From contig ONXT01000285.1 in the NCBI GenBank assembly GCA_900321845.1, positions 1-7,279 of the forward strand: 7,279 nt of DNA. The letters are read 5' to 3'. Positions 4,953-7,279 of this stretch are shown here, piece after piece. The stretch comes from an uncultured Bacteroidales bacterium. GTDB taxonomy: Bacteria; Bacteroidota; Bacteroidia; Bacteroidales; WCHB1-69. Under the pieces are notes generated by a model. The model was not told the origin of the DNA. It was given only the letters and a program-made list of their open reading frames with translations, and did no database searches. Both the position numbers and the translations under genes were made by a program. Position 1 is the first letter of the stretch, and each line of letters begins with the position of its first letter.

Positions 4953-6554
4953 ATGGCAGAAGTCACGAAAGAATTAATCATCACTGCGAAGCCGGCCGAA
5001 GTGCAGATTGCGCTGTTGGAGGACAAGAAACTGGTGGAACTCCATCAGGAAAAACTGTCCGAGCAGTTTTGCGTCGGCAACGTTTACCTCGGAAAAGTCC
5101 GCAAAATCATGCCGGGCCTCAATGCCGCTTTCGTCAATATCGGCAGCGACAAAGACGCCTTTTTACACTATCTGGACATCAGTCCCGACACACTCACACT
5201 CAACGAATTCGTCAAGAATGTGACCTCTGGAGGCAAACGAAGCCTCTCCGCGGTCACCCGCCAACCCGCCATTGAAAAAGTCGGCAATATCACGAATGTG
5301 CTGACCACGGGGCAGACCATCCTCGTACAAATTGCCAAAGAGAGCATCTCTACCAAAGGGCCGCGCGTCACCACAGGTGTATCCTTCGCCGGACGCTACT
5401 GCGTGCTCGTCCCCTACGGCGACAAAGTCCTCCTCTCCCAGAAAATCAAAGGGAGCGCCGAACGCAAACGGCTCCGCCAAATCGCCACCGGACTGAAACC
5501 CAAGAACTTCGGCATCATCGTGCGCACCTTCGCTCAAGGCTGTTCCGCCGAAGAACTCCAAATAGACATCGAGCAACTCATCAACAATTGGCGCGCCCTG
5601 ACCGACCGCCTCGCCACCGCACAAGCCCCCAGCAAAGTCGCCAGCGAACTCGACCGCACCTCCGCCCTCATCCGCGACCTCCTCAACGACTCTTTCCACG
5701 CCATCTATGTGGACGACAAGGACTTGTACAACGAAGCGAAGAACTACATCAGGTCCTTCGTCAACCACGGCAACGACTCCGACATCGTCAAGCTCTACAA
5801 GGAAAAGACCCCGATTTTCGAACATTTCAACGTTGCCAAACAGATCAAATCATCGTTCGGGAAAATCGTCACCATCAAGAACGGCATCTACCTCGTGATT
5901 GAACAGACCGAGGCGATGTGCGTGATTGACGTCAACAGCGGCAACCGCGTCAAGTCCTCCAACTCGCAGGAAGAGAACGCCTTGCAGGTGAACATGGCCT
6001 CCGCCACGGAAATCGCCCGACAGATGCGCCTCCGCGATATCGGCGGCATCATCGTCATCGACTTCATCGACATGGCCCTCGCTGCCAACCGCACAACCCT
6101 CTACAAACAGATGCAGGAACTGATGGCATCCGACCGCGCCCGACATACCGTGCTGCCACTCAGCAAGTTCGGCCTGATGCAAATCACCCGCCAGCGCATC
6201 CGCCCCGTCACCAACATCGACATCCTCGAACAGTGCCCCGTATGCTACGGCACCGGCAAAATCAAACCCGCCATCCTGTTCGAAGAGAACCTCGACAACA
6301 TGATTGATTTCCTGCTCCAAAAACAGGTTGAAACCCAAATCACCATCGAAGTACACCCCATTTTATACGCCTATCTCACCAAAGGTCTGATAAGCAAACA
6401 GGTAAAGTGGTTTATGAAATACAAGAAATGGATTCGGTTGAAACAGAACAACGACGTGCATCTCCTCCATTACAAATTCTACAATAAAGACATGGAAGAA
6501 ATCGTTATTTGGGATACTCAGCCGAAACCGAACAAAACCAACAACAAGACATGA
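4953..6554 (+). CDS. rng: Ribonuclease E/G family endoribonuclease (RNase G type)
   Basis: This cytoplasmic, Mg-dependent, single-strand-specific endoribonuclease acts in rRNA maturation and mRNA decay. At 533 residues it covers the catalytic half of RNase E without the long scaffold tail, so it is RNase G-like. An S1-type RNA-binding region starts near residue 38 (VGNVYLGKV, GLNAAFVNIG), with an insertion at about 78-112. KGPRVTTG follows near 135-142. The catalytic metal-binding aspartates are Asp326 in VIDVNSG (E. coli RNase E Asp303) and Asp370 in VIDFIDM (E. coli Asp346). The Zn-link CPVC is at 428-431, within CPVCYGTG. All key residues are present. ATG 4953 gives the expected N-terminus; there is no Shine-Dalgarno sequence, which is normal here. 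The TGA overlaps the surE ATG, indicating translational coupling. The hairpin immediately upstream raises the possibility of attenuation or self-regulation. Confidence 0.95.
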   Translation: MAEVTKELIITAKPAEVQIALLEDKKLVELHQEKLSEQFCVGNVYLGKVRKIMPGLNAAFVNIGSDKDAFLHYLDISPDTLTLNEFVKNVTSGGKRSLSAVTRQPAIEKVGNITNVLTTGQTILVQIAKESISTKGPRVTTGVSFAGRYCVLVPYGDKVLLSQKIKGSAERKRLRQIATGLKPKNFGIIVRTFAQGCSAEELQIDIEQLINNWRALTDRLATAQAPSKVASELDRTSALIRDLLNDSFHAIYVDDKDLYNEAKNYIRSFVNHGNDSDIVKLYKEKTPIFEHFNVAKQIKSSFGKIVTIKNGIYLVIEQTEAMCVIDVNSGNRVKSSNSQEENALQVNMASATEIARQMRLRDIGGIIVIDFIDMALAANRTTLYKQMQELMASDRARHTVLPLSKFGLMQITRQRIRPVTNIDILEQCPVCYGTGKIKPAILFEENLDNMIDFLLQKQVETQITIEVHPILYAYLTKGLISKQVKWFMKYKKWIRLKQNNDVHLLHYKFYNKDMEEIVIWDTQPKPNKTNNKT

Positions 6555-7279
6555 ATCAACGCCCTCTGATATTAATCTCCAACGACGACGGTTACGAAGC
6601 CAAAGGCTTGCAGGCATTGGTTGACGTGGCAAAGGAATTTGGCGAAGTGGTGGTGGTAGTCCCCGACGGCCCCCGCTCCGCATCAAGCCATGCCATCACC
6701 ATGAGCACCCCGCTCCGACTCAAACTCTACCGCACCGACGAGGACGGGACCCGCTACTACCGCAGCAACGGGATGCCCTCCGACTGCGTGAAGCTGGGGC
6801 TCAAGGTGATTCTCAAAGACCGGAAGGCAGACCTGATAGTCACGGGCATCAACCACGGCTCCAACTCTTCCGCCAGCGTTCTGTACTCCGGCACGATGGG
6901 CGCCGCCATGGAAGGCAGCGTGGAAAACTTCCCCGCCATCGGCTTCTCACTGCTCGACTACGCCCCCAACGCCGACTTCTCAGCCGCCCAGGTTTATGTC
7001 AGGAAAATCATCGGCAAAGTACTGGCCAACAAAATACCCGACTTCACCGCGCTGAACGTCAACATCCCCAAAGCACCGTTAGAGGAGATCAAGGGGGTGC
7101 GCATCACCCGGCAGGCACTCGGCTATTGGCATGAAGAACTGATTGAACGCACCGACCCCTACGGCGGAAAATACTACTGGCTCTCCGGCTGGCTCGAAAA
7201 CGACGACCTCGCCGAAGACACCTGCGAGTGGGCACTACAGCACAACTACGTCTCAATACAGCCCGTCCATCACGACCTG
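6551..7279 (+). CDS. surE: 5'/3'-nucleotidase SurE (3' end cut by the window)
   Basis: SurE is a metal-dependent nucleoside monophosphate phosphatase linked to stationary-phase survival and nucleotide salvage. The reading frame is open for 243 codons to the last base and lacks only the C-terminus, judging from family lengths of around 250-260. Metal and active-site features are present: SNDDG with Asp12 and Asp13, Ser43 in PDGPRSASSH, and GINHGSN with Asn101. SGTMGAAMEG, the nearby conserved family block, is also there, as is LNVNIP near residues 175-180. ATG 6551 overlaps the rng stop in an ATGA arrangement, so surE is probably translated by ribosomes finishing rng. No promoter is visible inside the end of rng. 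Confidence 0.95.
   Translation, partial: MNQRPLILISNDDGYEAKGLQALVDVAKEFGEVVVVVPDGPRSASSHAITMSTPLRLKLYRTDEDGTRYYRSNGMPSDCVKLGLKVILKDRKADLIVTGINHGSNSSASVLYSGTMGAAMEGSVENFPAIGFSLLDYAPNADFSAAQVYVRKIIGKVLANKIPDFTALNVNIPKAPLEEIKGVRITRQALGYWHEELIERTDPYGGKYYWLSGWLENDDLAEDTCEWALQHNYVSIQPVHHDL

Noticed and set aside
5163..6356. Minus-strand open frames opposite rng (5163-5825 and 5850-6356) and overlapping + strand frames at 4877-5275 and 5588-5902.
   Set aside because: They lie inside an intact rng with all catalytic residues. Their composition is biased and none has a recognisable domain.

Overview
The window looks like chromosomal DNA from a member of the Bacteroidetes, probably Bacteroidales. Four signs support this. 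There are no Shine-Dalgarno sequences, and start codons instead lie behind A/T-rich leaders. Two promoters have a TAnnTTTG core. RHS core fragments read WLSVDPM..DKYP..SPYTYC..NPVRLVDP.G. A 90-residue HU-family protein is followed by a 29-residue basic AURKAIP1/COX24-type protein and then by an RNase E/G gene. The species cannot be named from the sequence. All supported genes are on the + strand.

Positions 1-3139 are an accessory region, AT-rich apart from short GC-rich RHS-core blocks. It reads as a tandem set of orphan RHS toxin tips, each followed by an immunity candidate. (a) An exported protein of unknown family (2-721) may be the immunity gene of a tip lying upstream of the window. (b) A tip (708-1556) carries a C-terminal domain that faintly resembles SleB-type cell-wall hydrolases and is followed by a lipoprotein (1541-2035). 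(c) A second tip (2071-2795) ends in a recognisable colicin E3-type 16S rRNA-nuclease domain that is split by a one-base frameshift. It is followed by a protein with no export signal (2801-3139). Both tips begin with the same roughly 110-base RHS-core block, which could let them recombine onto a full-length RHS gene outside the window.

Positions 3140-3424 hold the 37-codon N-terminal remnant of a phage tail tape measure gene and then the deoC promoter.

Positions 3425-7279 are more GC-rich core chromosome: deoC (deoxyribose-phosphate aldolase), an HU-family DNA-binding protein, the tiny basic ribosomal-type protein, a strong hairpin terminator or attenuator, rng (RNase E/G family), and surE (nucleotidase, cut by the window end and overlapping rng by 4 bases). 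HU and the small protein appear to share one transcript. rng and surE form a translationally coupled pair that starts just behind the terminator.

The most interesting part is the RHS tip array. It contains a broken E3-like toxin, a possible new immunity family, and an apparent match between where each toxin would act and where its immunity protein would reside.
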